A stretch of 48,189 bases of DNA, taken from Belliella filtrata (GTDB taxonomy: Bacteria > Bacteroidota > Bacteroidia > Cytophagales > Cyclobacteriaceae). Shown piece after piece: positions 25,521-34,788 of the stretch. Every line of letters starts with the position of its first letter. Position 1 is the first letter of the stretch. The position numbers and the translations under genes are program-made. Where the stretch lies: the NCBI RefSeq assembly GCF_022549775.1, contig NZ_JAKZGP010000041.1:1-48189 (forward strand), written 5' to 3'. The notes under the pieces are model-generated. The model searched no databases and was not told the origin of the DNA. It saw only the letters and a program-made list of their open reading frames with translations.

Positions 25521-26561
25521 TTAGCTATTAAAACTTGCAAGAAACTTATTTGGTAGGATTTCAACCGCTTCTTTTTTAAGCCTTACTTTCTCTTCGATAC
25601 TTTTAATAACCTTTTTTGTAAAATTAACCTTTTCGATTCTTTCCATACTGACCAGGCCGCCAGGACTTTCTACGTTTATTTCGATCACTTTATCTCCTAT
25701 GATATCAATACCTACCAGAAACATTCCATCCATGATGAGCTTTGGTCCGATGGTTTTACAGATTTCTAATACAGATTCAGTCATTTTGAATTTCTTAGGT
25801 TTGCCACCTACATGTAAATTACTTCTGATATCTCCTTTTTTATTGACACGCCTCATGGCAGCATATTTCCCATCCACGGTTAGAATTTTTCCATTTAGCA
25901 TTATGACCCTAACATCTCCCGCACTTGCTTCTGGTAGGTACTCTTGGGCAATGATAAATCCATGCCTATTAATTGTAGAGACAATTTGATTCAAGTTTGT
26001 TGATCTGTCCAAGAGAAATACATCCTGTCCTCCTGACCCGTGCAAAGGTTTCAAGATGATTTTCTTATTTTGTTCAAGGTAGAACGCTTCAATTTCTTCC
26101 TTATTTCTAGATATTATAGTGCGTGGCCGAATAGCTTTCGGGAAGTATTGCAAATACATTTTATCATTTGTTGTCAACAGTGTTGTTGGGTCGTTCAATA
26201 CCAAAATGTTATTTCTTGCTGCCCACTGCGTGAAGATCATCCCTGAGGTTTTTGCCCATGATCTTTCACCTTGCTCTTCACAAGGGTTGTTTCTTAGAAA
26301 AATAACGTCCACATCACTGAATTGAACTTTTGATGGTTTGATTTTATGTTGAAGATGCGTTAAAAATTTATCTATAGAACTTAATTCAGGAGGAGCTTTG
26401 TAAGCTAAGCCACCAGTTTCTTCACAAGAAAAATAGCAGAGATCTTCTATTTGCATGATATACACTTCATGCCCCATCGCTGTAGCGGTATAAGAGAGAA
26501 GGGTAGTGTCGTAGTTCACCTCTTCGGTTTTCACTTGATTGACAAGAAAAATGATTTTCAT
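25521..26561 (-). CDS. ATP-grasp ligase, glutathione synthetase (GshB)-like
   Basis: The 346-residue protein has the GshB layout. It has an N-terminal domain (FLVNQVKTEEVNYDTT, FLRNNP at 88-93), the ATP-grasp lysine strand with flexible Gly loop (ILKPLHGSGGQDVF, ~169-182), the metal- and substrate-binding GDVRVIMLNG (~215-224), NLHVGG (248-253), and GIDIIGDKVIEINVESPGG (~284-302). It would form an amide bond using ATP. It starts 12 bp after the QEGLA peptidase gene, so the two form an operon. No gshA is near. ATP-grasp ligases next to DUF1704 peptidases have been proposed to make and trim peptide tags or small peptides; that role is inference here. Confidence 0.88.
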   Translation of the reverse strand: MKIIFLVNQVKTEEVNYDTTLLSYTATAMGHEVYIMQIEDLCYFSCEETGGLAYKAPPELSSIDKFLTHLQHKIKPSKVQFSDVDVIFLRNNPCEEQGERSWAKTSGMIFTQWAARNNILVLNDPTTLLTTNDKMYLQYFPKAIRPRTIISRNKEEIEAFYLEQNKKIILKPLHGSGGQDVFLLDRSTNLNQIVSTINRHGFIIAQEYLPEASAGDVRVIMLNGKILTVDGKYAAMRRVNKKGDIRSNLHVGGKPKKFKMTESVLEICKTIGPKLIMDGMFLVGIDIIGDKVIEINVESPGGLVSMERIEKVNFTKKVIKSIEEKVRLKKEAVEILPNKFLASFNS

Positions 26562-26573
26562 ATGGGTGGTGGG

Positions 26574-28403
26574 TTATTGTACAAGTTCTGTAAGTTCGAT
26601 GCCAGCCTTGGCTTTATGGAGTCGCTGAATGCAAGAGGGAATCTTGAGGTATCTTGGAAGTAAGGTAGGAGGTTTGATAATTTCTCTGATTTTCAAATCC
26701 TTAATTAAGGAAGTATGCTCAAAGGCTATTTTACCGATAAAAAGTAATTCTATGTCGTTCCCTTTAGCAATGTAGTTTAATAATTTAATCAGGCCCCTTA
26801 AGTAAATGATGTCTTTGGTGAAGCCACCAGCTTGGTGGATCCTTGCCGTAATGTCGAATGCCGTAACTGCATCGAAATCATGCTTATTGATCAAGGTGTT
26901 GAATGTAGCTTGGAAATTCATGCCCTCGGTAAGACAATGAGCAGCGATCACCCTGCCGGCTAATACCTTTAACCTATTAACTGTAAGTCCACCGCAGAGG
27001 TATTCAGCAAATACAGCCAAGCCTTCTTGAAGCTCATCATAGGCGGCTAATCCAGACGAAAGCTGTTTCAAGGGTTGTTGAGTCCCATTAAAGTAAGTTA
27101 AGGAATGCGTACCAATTTCATGATGAATTAAGGCTTCTAATTGTTTTTTTGGGATCTTGAGAGATTTACCAATGTATAAATTTCCCTTGGAGACAAGGAG
27201 CCCTATGATATCATCTTTGATCAATACTTCAGGACAGAATGAAGGTGAAAGGTTTTGGTATCTCTTAATTTCCTCCAAAGCAGCCTTGCGGAAGCTTTCA
27301 GCATCAACCCAATCTTCCTCATTGTCAGCCTCTTTATCAAATGACTCTAATAATTGTATAGCTTGGTAATAAAGTGAGGCATCTACAGCATCATACAACC
27401 TTATACTAGAGTGCATAAAATGTCGACTACCCCTTTCTTTCAGCATGGTTATTTGTTTTTCCAATTCTTCCCGCTTTTCAAGCAATAATTCTTTGATAAT
27501 AGGGTCGTCAATAGATCTAATCGGTACTTTAAATAATTCCTCTTTCAGTTGATCTGGGTCGATGGGCAATATCCTATAAATGAACTTTGGAGCTGTTTTT
27601 CTTTCTGAATTTAAATATAAACGGTTAGCTTCCAGAGCATTTATGGGGGAAATAAGCAGTAAAAACTGATATTGATCTTCTATTTCAAGGAGTTGCTTTT
27701 CTATGGTTAGTGCCTGGTCATCAATAGTCGTGGTGCCTAAAGCCATGTAATGTGGAAGGTCAAAAGAAGTCTGAACCCTCAAAAATTCAAAAATGGCTTT
27801 TCGAATCATACTTGAAAAAAACATTTGAAACTCTTTTATCAGCATTGGGAATAGCTGATCTGTTTCCTTATCTCTAAATACATCAGGGATTTCTAAACCA
27901 ATAAGTGAAACCCCAGCAGCTCTACACTGCGATAGGGTCATTAAGGGAGCTAAATGAGCGGGATGCCTCTCTTTTGTGTTTTCTATTTTTACGGTAAGTG
28001 CCAGGTTGGATGTATAGCCTTGAAGTGAATTTTTTAGTGATTTGACGGCCTCTTCTGTTTTACCCTTTCCTGCCAAAATCTTAAAATGTGTGGAATTGTT
28101 TGGATTCTCCCAGATTTCCATGATGATCACTGAGCGATAAGTTAAAGCCATTGATTTAGAAAATTGAGTCAAGTGCGCTACGATTTCACTTTCAAAATTT
28201 GTTTGGCTGTTGGTTACTAAAAAGGAAACTTCACTTTTTATTAAATTAGCCACTAAACTATTTTTGATATTTGAAGACCTGTAAACAAGAAGAAATGGAA
28301 GCTTACGCTCCCATTTGATTCTCCCGCCGTTTCCGAAATGGATGTCTATAGACTTTCCCGTCTCAATGGCTTTTTCTATTTTATGAATAATTGATTTTTT
28401 CAT
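26574..28403 (-). CDS. QEGLA-motif (DUF1704/MATCAP-like) metallopeptidase
   Basis: Using ATG 28401-28403 (MKKSIIHK), which fits the family better than the ATG 23 codons upstream overlapping the lipoprotein gene, the protein has 609 residues. An N-terminal half of unclear fold is followed by a zinc peptidase domain with HEIGTH (HExxxH, ~428-433) and the name-giving QEGLA at ~459-463, where the Glu would be the third ligand. Bacterial members are labelled flavohemoglobin expression-modulating proteins; the eukaryotic relatives, MATCAP enzymes, are tyrosine carboxypeptidases of tubulin. It lies 34 bp after a lipoprotein gene and 12 bp before an ATP-grasp gene, and a convergent AstE-like gene is adjacent. 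Confidence 0.9.
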   Translation of the reverse strand: MKKSIIHKIEKAIETGKSIDIHFGNGGRIKWERKLPFLLVYRSSNIKNSLVANLIKSEVSFLVTNSQTNFESEIVAHLTQFSKSMALTYRSVIIMEIWENPNNSTHFKILAGKGKTEEAVKSLKNSLQGYTSNLALTVKIENTKERHPAHLAPLMTLSQCRAAGVSLIGLEIPDVFRDKETDQLFPMLIKEFQMFFSSMIRKAIFEFLRVQTSFDLPHYMALGTTTIDDQALTIEKQLLEIEDQYQFLLLISPINALEANRLYLNSERKTAPKFIYRILPIDPDQLKEELFKVPIRSIDDPIIKELLLEKREELEKQITMLKERGSRHFMHSSIRLYDAVDASLYYQAIQLLESFDKEADNEEDWVDAESFRKAALEEIKRYQNLSPSFCPEVLIKDDIIGLLVSKGNLYIGKSLKIPKKQLEALIHHEIGTHSLTYFNGTQQPLKQLSSGLAAYDELQEGLAVFAEYLCGGLTVNRLKVLAGRVIAAHCLTEGMNFQATFNTLINKHDFDAVTAFDITARIHQAGGFTKDIIYLRGLIKLLNYIAKGNDIELLFIGKIAFEHTSLIKDLKIREIIKPPTLLPRYLKIPSCIQRLHKAKAGIELTELVQ

Positions 28404-28437
28404 ACTTGTGTTTAGGAGAAATGAAAGAAAGTTCCTT

Positions 28438-28872
28438 TTACCTGTACTCTCCAGAATAATCACCATCTTCATCGAAAATCACCATGGTAGTTTTACCATC
28501 ATGTTTGAAGTGGACTTCATACTTGGTGTCATTGTCTTTTTCAATTCTTCTAGAATCAACGATTTCTTGGTTGATCAATACTGAATCTTTTCTGATCGCA
28601 TTGAATACACGAATAGGGAGAAGTTTAGCATCACGATTTGCAGCATTACTGTCCATTCTCTCACTGTTATTTCCCCTATTGGCATCACTTAGCTGATTGT
28701 TTGTTCTTCTATCATTGTCTCTTTCAGTATTGTATCCTGTAGACGTAGTATCATTATCTTTACCGATTTTTCGACCATAAGTGTCTGTGTCGTTACGGTT
28801 TTCACAAGATACAACTACCACAAAGCACAGCAGTAGTGCAGAAAGAATAAGTTGAAATTTTAAAGTTTTCAT
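28438..28872 (-). CDS. Small lipoprotein
   Basis: The 144-residue protein has a lipoprotein signal (LLLCFVVVVSC, lipid-carrying Cys at residue 23). A polar linker rich in Asn, Asp and Arg (~24-85) follows, then a compact C-terminal domain with strands ending in KYEVHFKHDGKTTMVIFDED and a Gly-Tyr close, reminiscent of PepSY-like or BamE-size modules. It is exported and anchored in a membrane, probably facing the periplasm. It leads the transcription unit lipoprotein-QEGLA-ATP-grasp. Whether it is the substrate of these enzymes is unknown. Confidence 0.7.
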   Translation of the reverse strand: MKTLKFQLILSALLLCFVVVVSCENRNDTDTYGRKIGKDNDTTSTGYNTERDNDRRTNNQLSDANRGNNSERMDSNAANRDAKLLPIRVFNAIRKDSVLINQEIVDSRRIEKDNDTKYEVHFKHDGKTTMVIFDEDGDYSGEYR

Positions 28873-29113
28873 ATTAGTTTGATTTTAGTTGTTGGTTAAG
28901 AAATATGCTTTTGATTCAATTTTTGCAATACATGGAGTGTATAAGTAAAGTGGGGCTTTTTGACTTCTAAATATCCTCAAATGCTTTCCTATATTAAGCG
29001 ATCAAGTTTGGGATTGATATTTATTTGATTATTTCAATAAGCCTAAAAAGGAGTGAGGAGAGAGTCACAGTCAAAAGCTCCCTCCCCAGTACTCCCTCCC
29101 CCTTAACAAAACC

Positions 29114-29350
29114 CTAGTCCTTTCTTTCAGAGCCTTCTGTTTTCACTATTTTATTGTATATCCCAAACAGTAGAAATGGAGAAACCCATTGACCTACAAA
29201 TAAGGCTGCATGTTTTTTATTCAATAACTTCAATGCTAAGGAAGTACTCATTAAAGATACTGCGGACCATAAATAGATACTTGAGGGTAAGTTTGCCGTA
29301 CTCTTCTCTAATTTTTTTGTTAGCGTTCCTTCTTTTTTGTGATTTTCCAT
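29114..29350 (-). CDS. Small membrane protein
   Basis: The 78-residue protein has a charged N-terminus and two hydrophobic segments (IYLWSAVSLMSTSLALKLL and ALFVGQWVSPFLLFGIYNKI). It resembles short hypothetical membrane proteins seen beside stress genes in Bacteroidota; the function is unknown. ATG at 29348-29350. Confidence 0.6.
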   Translation of the reverse strand: MENHKKEGTLTKKLEKSTANLPSSIYLWSAVSLMSTSLALKLLNKKHAALFVGQWVSPFLLFGIYNKIVKTEGSERKD

Positions 29351-29798
29351 GATTTTAGTTTTAAAGTGATTTTAAATAGTTATTTCCAAAACCTGTTCCT
29401 TTTTGGCTGAAGTATCAATTTTGAAGAGATAAGGATGATAATAGAAGTTTTATGTAAAAATGAAGTTTGCAAATAGCAAAATGCTGTTACATTAAAATCT
29501 CAATGTGATACATATAAATCACATCCATTGGTTATTTTTTGGTTTCATACTTTGGGTAGAAGGCTGAATGAATGTTAGAAGCAGCTTTCTTTATTTTAAC
29601 TTTTATAACTTATTTACCAGAGTCAATAGCGTTATCTAGCGCTAAAAAGCATTTTTTTCATTTGTGACTTTCTGAAATGTTGTGAGGATGGCTTCAAAAC
29701 GAATACACTTCAAAGGTTTAGCAGTGCCTTGGCAAGCATGTTGACATTTATAAATGGAAAACAGGCAATGCCTATTGTATCACTTAAAGAGAACTATC
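29351..29798. other. Divergent intergenic region
   Basis: About 450 bases between a minus-strand small gene and the DUF892 gene. It must carry promoters for both; no box or repeat is clear. An in-frame ATG at 29754 exists but is rejected as the start of the next gene. Confidence 0.4.
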
Positions 29799-30329
29799 AT
29801 GACTAATCAAGGATCTGATCAATCAGCAAAAAATGAAAAATCGCCGTTTCACCAATTGTTCATAAGGACATTGAAAGATATCTACTGGGCAGAGAAACAC
29901 CTGGTCAAAGAATTACCAAAGATGTATGAAGCAGCAACTTCCAATGAACTTGCAGAAGGAATTCAACTTCATATTGAAGAGACTTATCACCACATCACTA
30001 GACTGGAAGAGGTTTTTGATCTTCTCGTAGAAAAGCATGAAGCTAAAAAATGCGAGGCCATGCAGGGCTTATTAGAAGAAGCAAAGTCTATTTTGGAAGA
30101 AAATCCAGCAGATACGATTGTCCGAGATGCAGCCATAATCATCGCTTGTCAAAAAGTGGAACATTATGAAATAGCATCCTATGGCTCGCTGATAGCTTTG
30201 GCTAAAAAAATGAAGCATGAAAACATTGTTGAAATCCTAGAAAAGACCCTGGACGAAGAAAAAAACGCAGACAAGCTGCTTACCCGTCTGGCTGTCTCTG
30301 GCATTAATGAAAAAGCTATCAAAGAATGA
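29799..30329 (+). CDS. DUF892 (YciE/YciF) ferritin-like protein
   Basis: The 176-residue protein matches the YciF family from FHQLFIRTLKDIYWAEKHLVK onward (about residues 17-37; core LKDIYWAEKHL). The four-helix bundle carries candidate diiron ligands: Glu in AEKHL, EETYHHITRLE, the Glu/His pair in KVEHYEIASYG, and LDEEKNADKLL. Start ATG 29799 (MTNQGSDQ) is chosen because the upstream 15 codons are not family-like. YciE and YciF proteins accumulate under osmotic and stationary-phase stress in enterobacteria; their precise role is not settled. A terminator overlaps the stop codon. Confidence 0.92.
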   Translation: MTNQGSDQSAKNEKSPFHQLFIRTLKDIYWAEKHLVKELPKMYEAATSNELAEGIQLHIEETYHHITRLEEVFDLLVEKHEAKKCEAMQGLLEEAKSILEENPADTIVRDAAIIIACQKVEHYEIASYGSLIALAKKMKHENIVEILEKTLDEEKNADKLLTRLAVSGINEKAIKE

Positions 30330-30337
30330 TAGCTTTT
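30311..30337 (+). terminator. Terminator overlapping the DUF892 stop
   Basis: AAAAGCTATCA (30311-30321) pairs perfectly with TGATAGCTTTT (30327-30337), followed by CATTTTATT. The stop codon is part of the second arm. Confidence 0.8.
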
Positions 30338-30384
30338 CATTTTATTAATCTTAAAACTATAACTTAAACATAAACAATGAAATT

Positions 30385-30477
30385 ATGGGAGTGGGCATGA
30401 CAATTTTATTTGTGGCTTTAGGCATATTGGGACTTTTCCTTTTTGGATATTTTATGGAGCGCCATAGGATGAAGTAA
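30385..30477 (+). CDS. 30-residue single-helix membrane micro-protein
   Basis: ATG 30385 to TAA 30477 encodes one hydrophobic helix (MTILFVALGILGLFLFGYFM) followed by a basic end, ERHRMK, obeying the positive-inside rule. A short start at 30376 in another frame (MKLWEWA) precedes it. It lies behind the DUF892 terminator. Composition supports a real micro-protein, but there is no family evidence. Confidence 0.4.
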   Translation: MGVGMTILFVALGILGLFLFGYFMERHRMK

Positions 30478-30670
30478 TTCTAACTAAGTGGTGCCTTGGT
30501 TTTGAAATTCAGTTGGTAACTGTTTTTTCAAAGTGACGATGTGTTTGAGCTGGTTTATAACTAAGCCGTTGGCGCTGTTGGTCAGTAAACTGTTCAGACC
30601 ATTCTTTCTTTATTGGAAAATTGGGCAGCTAGCTCAAAGAATTATGGGTTAAAATAAATGGATTAACAAG

Positions 30671-31093
30671 ATGAATAGAAAGGAAAAACTGATTTATAAA
30701 TCGATTCTAATCCTTCAAGGATCATATTATATGCTCTTAGGAATCTTTACACTCGTTGTGATAAGGAAATTTAATTTTGATTCATTGCACCATGATGCGG
30801 ATTTATTTATCAATTTGATTGCAGCCATTATTTTGACGATAGGATTTACCTTATTCGCTGCATTGAAAGAGCAGAGCGTTCATTTGAGCTTGATTATTTT
30901 AGGACTTGCGACCGCTTTTTCATTGTTGCTTTTTGATACAGGTCTCTTTCAACCTGGCGTATATTATAAAATCATCGCTTTTGATTTCTTATTAGAATTA
31001 ATTTTCATATTGCTATGGATTTGGCTTTTTTACGAAAAATGGATCAGCATAAAGTTTAAAGAGATGAAATTAAAATTGAAAAAATCATCCTAG
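30671..31093 (+). CDS. Hypothetical four-helix membrane protein
   Basis: The 140-residue protein has four hydrophobic segments (SILILQGSYYMLLGIFTLVV, LFINLIAAIILTIGFTLFAA, LSLIILGLATAFSLLLFDTG and IIAFDFLLELIFILLWIWLF) and a lysine-rich C-terminus that should face the cytoplasm. The layout resembles small integral membrane proteins of unknown function near stress genes in this phylum. No motif allows a function. Confidence 0.7.
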   Translation: MNRKEKLIYKSILILQGSYYMLLGIFTLVVIRKFNFDSLHHDADLFINLIAAIILTIGFTLFAALKEQSVHLSLIILGLATAFSLLLFDTGLFQPGVYYKIIAFDFLLELIFILLWIWLFYEKWISIKFKEMKLKLKKSS

Positions 31094-31560
31094 AAAATAT
31101 TATTGAATAAATTTTTGATTCAGAAATTCATGATTTAGCTAATCCCTTGACATAGTTTTATACAGTAACAATTTGTTTTTCTTCATTCTTCTTTGCCCGC
31201 AATATCATATCATCGACAAAACCTGATACTATGCTCCATTTCGAAAAAGCAGAAAAATTATCAATAAGTACTTTTCAACCAGGTCGGATCAAATATTAAT
31301 CAATATCAAACTTCGTGATATGGACATTTTCGATTGATGCTGGCAAAGTTCCTCGTAAACAGTAATAAATACTGTCATATTTTTTTTCAAAAGATAATAG
31401 TACCAAAAATTATTTTTTACTAGCTAATAAAGTATGAGGATTGAATTGCTAAAAACACGTAATTCATACATAAAATTTTTTTCATAATTCTGCTTTTCAT
31501 GGTATAAAACTTGTTATTATGTACACAAGAGCTCAGATATGATACACTAAATGATATGAT
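31094..31560. other. Gene-free AT-rich stretch before the AraC-type gene
   Basis: About 470 bases, very AT-rich, with no frame or hairpin that I can support. It should hold the promoter of the regulator at 31561. Confidence 0.4.
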
Positions 31561-32145
31561 ATGGAAGTCAGTTTCAATGTTGATATTGTCAAATTGCAAA
31601 AAAGAATTCTAAAAGATACTTTTTTCAAAATGAAGATTGATTTTGTATTTATTTCCGCAAATGAAGTAAAAATTAATACCCCAATCAATGAAGTGATCAT
31701 GGGGGAGTTAGTTCAGTTGCTTAATCCTTATGGCATAAGTATAATGTCAGATCCCAAGGAAATGCTAATACAAAAGATTAAAAATATCATCAATGAAGTG
31801 GTGAAATCTCAAGAAGCCAACCGTTCTATCAATATTTCAGAATATATCAGCGAAAGGATAGGCTATAGTTATAGGCACATGTCTACATTGTTCTCGGAGC
31901 TCACCCATACAACTATAGAAAACTATCATATCTTACAAAAAATTGAAATGGCTAAATTTTTAATTTCTACTAACCAATACTCAATCACTGAGATCGCATA
32001 CAAGCTAAATTATAGCAGTACAGCACACTTGTCTAATCAATTCAAGAAAAAGACAGGAATGACTCCTTCAGAATTCCAGAAAATATTACTTAGAAAAAAA
32101 GCGCTAATCCATAAAGTTTCTTTAGACACTTATGATACAAAATAA
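31561..32145 (+). CDS. AraC family transcriptional regulator
   Basis: The 194-residue protein has a short N-terminal domain (~1-75) resembling the small heavy-metal-type sensing folds found in front of Bacteroidota AraC domains (VSFNVDIVKLQKRILKDTF). The C-terminal AraC HTH pair is at ~95-185: ISEYISERIGYSYRHMSTLF is the first helix-turn-helix, and SITEIAYKLNYSSTAHLSNQ with FKKKTGMTPSEFQ the second, which is the family signature. Its targets and ligand are unknown. It stands alone inside the stress-related gene block and could regulate neighbours. Confidence 0.88.
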   Translation: MEVSFNVDIVKLQKRILKDTFFKMKIDFVFISANEVKINTPINEVIMGELVQLLNPYGISIMSDPKEMLIQKIKNIINEVVKSQEANRSINISEYISERIGYSYRHMSTLFSELTHTTIENYHILQKIEMAKFLISTNQYSITEIAYKLNYSSTAHLSNQFKKKTGMTPSEFQKILLRKKALIHKVSLDTYDTK

Positions 32146-32695
32146 TACATGGGTATTATGCTGCTTTTTTCCAAGTATTTTAGAAGTACTGATAACTACA
32201 GCTAAAGCAGCATAGGCATAAGAACTGTAATGATGTATAATTAAGGTTTTCAACATTTAAATGCTTAGAATATGTTAAATGATTTTTTAAATGCATTTAA
32301 ACCTGTGTGTACCTATCACTATTGCCAATTGATAACATGATTATCTGTGTTTACTCCAGCAGGGGTATTTGAGATAGATAAAAGATTACTTCTGGATCAA
32401 GGATCAATTCCATAAAATCGGAAAATTGATCTACGCATAATTGGTATTAGTTTGGAGGAACAAACCAGCCTGCATTGTGCAATAGCTGCGAATGTATTAG
32501 GACACGTTATAATTATTATGGGCTTGCTGAAAATTTATGCGAAGTTCTCTGGCAACCTAAAATAGACTTTAAAAGACTGAAATAAAAGTATTTAAATAAT
32601 TTCAATTAAATTATTTATTGAAGTATTTCTTAACATTTATTTTTATTAAAATCACCGATACTTAAATGAATGGATGATCTATTTTTAGACAGAAA
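32146..32695. other. Intergenic region with a hairpin and a lone IS-like end
   Basis: TATGCTGCTTT (32157-32167) and AAAGCAGCATA (32204-32214) form an 11-bp inverted repeat just after the AraC gene, a possible terminator with a long loop. GGGCTTGCTGAAAA at 32520-32533 is identical to the end of the MITE-like element at 18216, but no partner end is visible. AAAGATTACTTCTGGATCA at 32381-32399 recurs exactly at 34611-34629. No gene. Confidence 0.5.
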
Positions 32696-33145
32696 TTAAA
32701 TTAATACTTTATAAAAATTAATACATACCATAGCAAAAATAATGTGGGAAAGTAACAGTGCAAACATGTAATGGCTCCGAGAAATAGCTTGAGGTATTCG
32801 GTGAATAATAAAATAAAAAGACCAAAAAGAAATAGCTAATAGTCCTGAAAGTGCGCCCGCCCAAAAAGAGTCTTCAAGATTAAGCAACAATACATCCCAA
32901 TGCCAAAGTAAGTAGTATATAAAAGCGAATAATATTCCAATACCTACATGTAAGCAGGCTCCAAATAGCATGATAATGTTACTCCAAGCGAAATTACCTT
33001 TCGATCCGGATACCATTTTACTTAAAACATGGACGACCTTGGTGTTTTTATTAGTGACTTTTGCATATATATACATACAAGTTGTCATGGCTATGGTAGC
33101 CACAACGCCTGAAATGGTGATTACGATAAAAGTTTGGACATCCAT
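32696..33145 (-). CDS. Hypothetical four-helix membrane protein
   Basis: The 149-residue protein has four membrane segments (TFIVITISGVVATIAMTTCM, IIMLFGACLHVGIGILFAFI, WAGALSGLLAISFWSFYFII and HYMFALLLSHIIFAMVCINF). A conserved-looking HVGIGILF and a His-rich HRIPQAISRSHYM stand out. It lies 59 bp after the DUF2267 gene on the same strand, so the two are probably co-transcribed. No family is recognised. Confidence 0.7.
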   Translation of the reverse strand: MDVQTFIVITISGVVATIAMTTCMYIYAKVTNKNTKVVHVLSKMVSGSKGNFAWSNIIMLFGACLHVGIGILFAFIYYLLWHWDVLLLNLEDSFWAGALSGLLAISFWSFYFIIHRIPQAISRSHYMFALLLSHIIFAMVCINFYKVLI

Positions 33146-33204
33146 AGTTTGAATTGATTTTGTTGTTTTCTAAACATCAAGTTTTAAACCTGCTGAATAG
33201 TTGA

Positions 33205-33645
33205 TCAATTGGGGAAAAGGTTTTTGATTTCTCTGGGCATTTGAGAAGAAATGTGCTCTAATTGTCCTTCTGTAAGGTAATGTTCCCCTAATGATTTTAA
33301 TACTTTTGCAATCAAAACTTCTGTTGAGTCAGTCCAATCAAAAGACTTTTCTCCTAATCGGATTTGCTCGTCTTTCACAGAAGTTTTAAAAGCTTCCAAA
33401 CGTTTGATTTTAGTTGAATCATCATCATATACCCAATTTTCAACATAAAGCCCCTTTAGAAAAATCGGGAGTTGGGAGAGGAAGTGAAGGGATTCTGTAA
33501 AGCCAATGCGATCTCTTACAGCATGCATTACAGCTCTGAGCAAGATAAATGTCTGAATAGGATCATCTTTATGTCCCAGTTCACTTGATAATTTTTTGAT
33601 GTACGCATCTCCTTGTTGTGCGAAATTTTTAAAGTTGGAAGACAT
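33205..33645 (-). CDS. DUF2267 family protein
   Basis: From ATG 33643-33645 (MSSNFKNF) the protein has 146 residues; an ATG four codons upstream is possible. It matches DUF2267: two similar helical halves, each with the AVMHAVRDRIGFTESLHFLS type motif followed by LP.FLKGLYVENW, then VLKSLGEHYLTEGQLEHI with SQMPREIKNLF at the end. The family is found in general-stress regulons of several bacteria; its activity is unknown. It is probably in one transcript with the membrane protein downstream. Confidence 0.88.
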   Translation of the reverse strand: MSSNFKNFAQQGDAYIKKLSSELGHKDDPIQTFILLRAVMHAVRDRIGFTESLHFLSQLPIFLKGLYVENWVYDDDSTKIKRLEAFKTSVKDEQIRLGEKSFDWTDSTEVLIAKVLKSLGEHYLTEGQLEHISSQMPREIKNLFPN

Positions 33646-33903
33646 GGTATGGTTCATTTTAAATTTATACGCTTATTAAATATCCTCTTAAATTACTTGT
33701 ACAATAAATTGAAAAAGGTTTAAAAAGAGGCTGAAGTTAAATCAACGCTTACCTTTGAATATTGGCAGAGTTTTTCAATTGATTTAGCTTTACCTGTGCA
33801 TTCAGGCTGTTAACCAATCCTGATCGAAATACAAAACCTCTATAAGACCAAACAGAGAAAAATAGATCGATTTAAGCATCAGCCTCTCTTTTATTAAAGT
33901 AGG

Positions 33904-34293
33904 TTAAATTCTACCTCGGTCAATATGATCATCATCCCTGCTAAAGCCATAATAAGAATGAACTTCACTGATGAACTCATATTGAGGTCCTGTAGGCCAA
34001 TTGTCTTTGTCAAAGCCTGGTGAATCTTCTAATTTCTGCTTGTCAACATCAAGTAGTAAAAGGCGATCTTCCAAGTTTTTGAAGGAGAATGCTCTCCAGG
34101 GAATCGCAAAATACTTGCTCCCCATATTCAAAAAGCCTGTATTTACTTGTAATGCTACATAGGCGATGTGTCCATCGTGCCCATCAATCATTACATCGTC
34201 AATAGTACCAATTGTTTCTCCGGAGTAGTTCTCAACAGTAGCATTCTTGATCTCATTGAGATTCAAGATTTGATGATTTGTGCTATTTTCCAT
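33904..34293 (-). CDS. PRC-barrel domain protein
   Basis: The 129-residue protein has one PRC-barrel (~12-85): LNLNEIKNATVENYSGETIG, then TIDDVMIDGHDGHIAYVALQ, ending in FAIPWRAFSF and LLLLDVDKQKL. A charged tail with several His and Asp follows. PRC-barrels act as docking modules in RNA processing, photosynthetic reaction centres and stress proteins; short stand-alone members like this one are frequent next to DUF2267 and catalase genes in this phylum. No enzymatic residues are evident. Confidence 0.9.
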   Translation of the reverse strand: MENSTNHQILNLNEIKNATVENYSGETIGTIDDVMIDGHDGHIAYVALQVNTGFLNMGSKYFAIPWRAFSFKNLEDRLLLLDVDKQKLEDSPGFDKDNWPTGPQYEFISEVHSYYGFSRDDDHIDRGRI

Positions 34294-34788
34294 GTTTTAT
34301 AATTTTGATTAAGTGATTTATTAGCTTATTAGTCAATCTTTATGCCTTTTGGGTTTAAGGCTTTTAAACCCTGTTTCTGAATTTATGTGTGACTCTCATT
34401 GAGGAAATTTTCTTAAAAAAGTATCATTTTGTAACCAATTTTACCGTTTTGGCTCATTTTAATTCGATACTAAAAAGGCAATCAAGGAGAGGAAATGTTT
34501 TATCTAATCTCAGCGCTAAATTTTGTTTTGAAAATGGAGATGATGTTAAAAAAGAAATTAAAGCATATGATATTCCGCACTTACGCTATCAGAACCATTT
34601 CATATAAATGAAAGATTACTTCTGGATCATGTTATCAGTTATGATCATTTCAAAGATGTAGACCAGGGATTATTTTAAACTTTCCTTGATAGCAAGGTTA
34701 TTGAAAGTACATCTTTTGTGGGGCTAGTTCATGTCGAAATAGTTTAACTAGTTACCAAAAAAAAACTCCAATATAAAATCTGTCACAA
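34294..34788. other. Region with doubtful reading frames
   Basis: A 72-codon plus-strand frame (34389-34607) is not supported by any family. Another frame at ~34590-34680 reads LSEPFHINERLLLDHVISYD; its RLLLD part is encoded by the 19-base sequence that also occurs at 32381-32399. This looks like gene debris. Confidence 0.3.
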
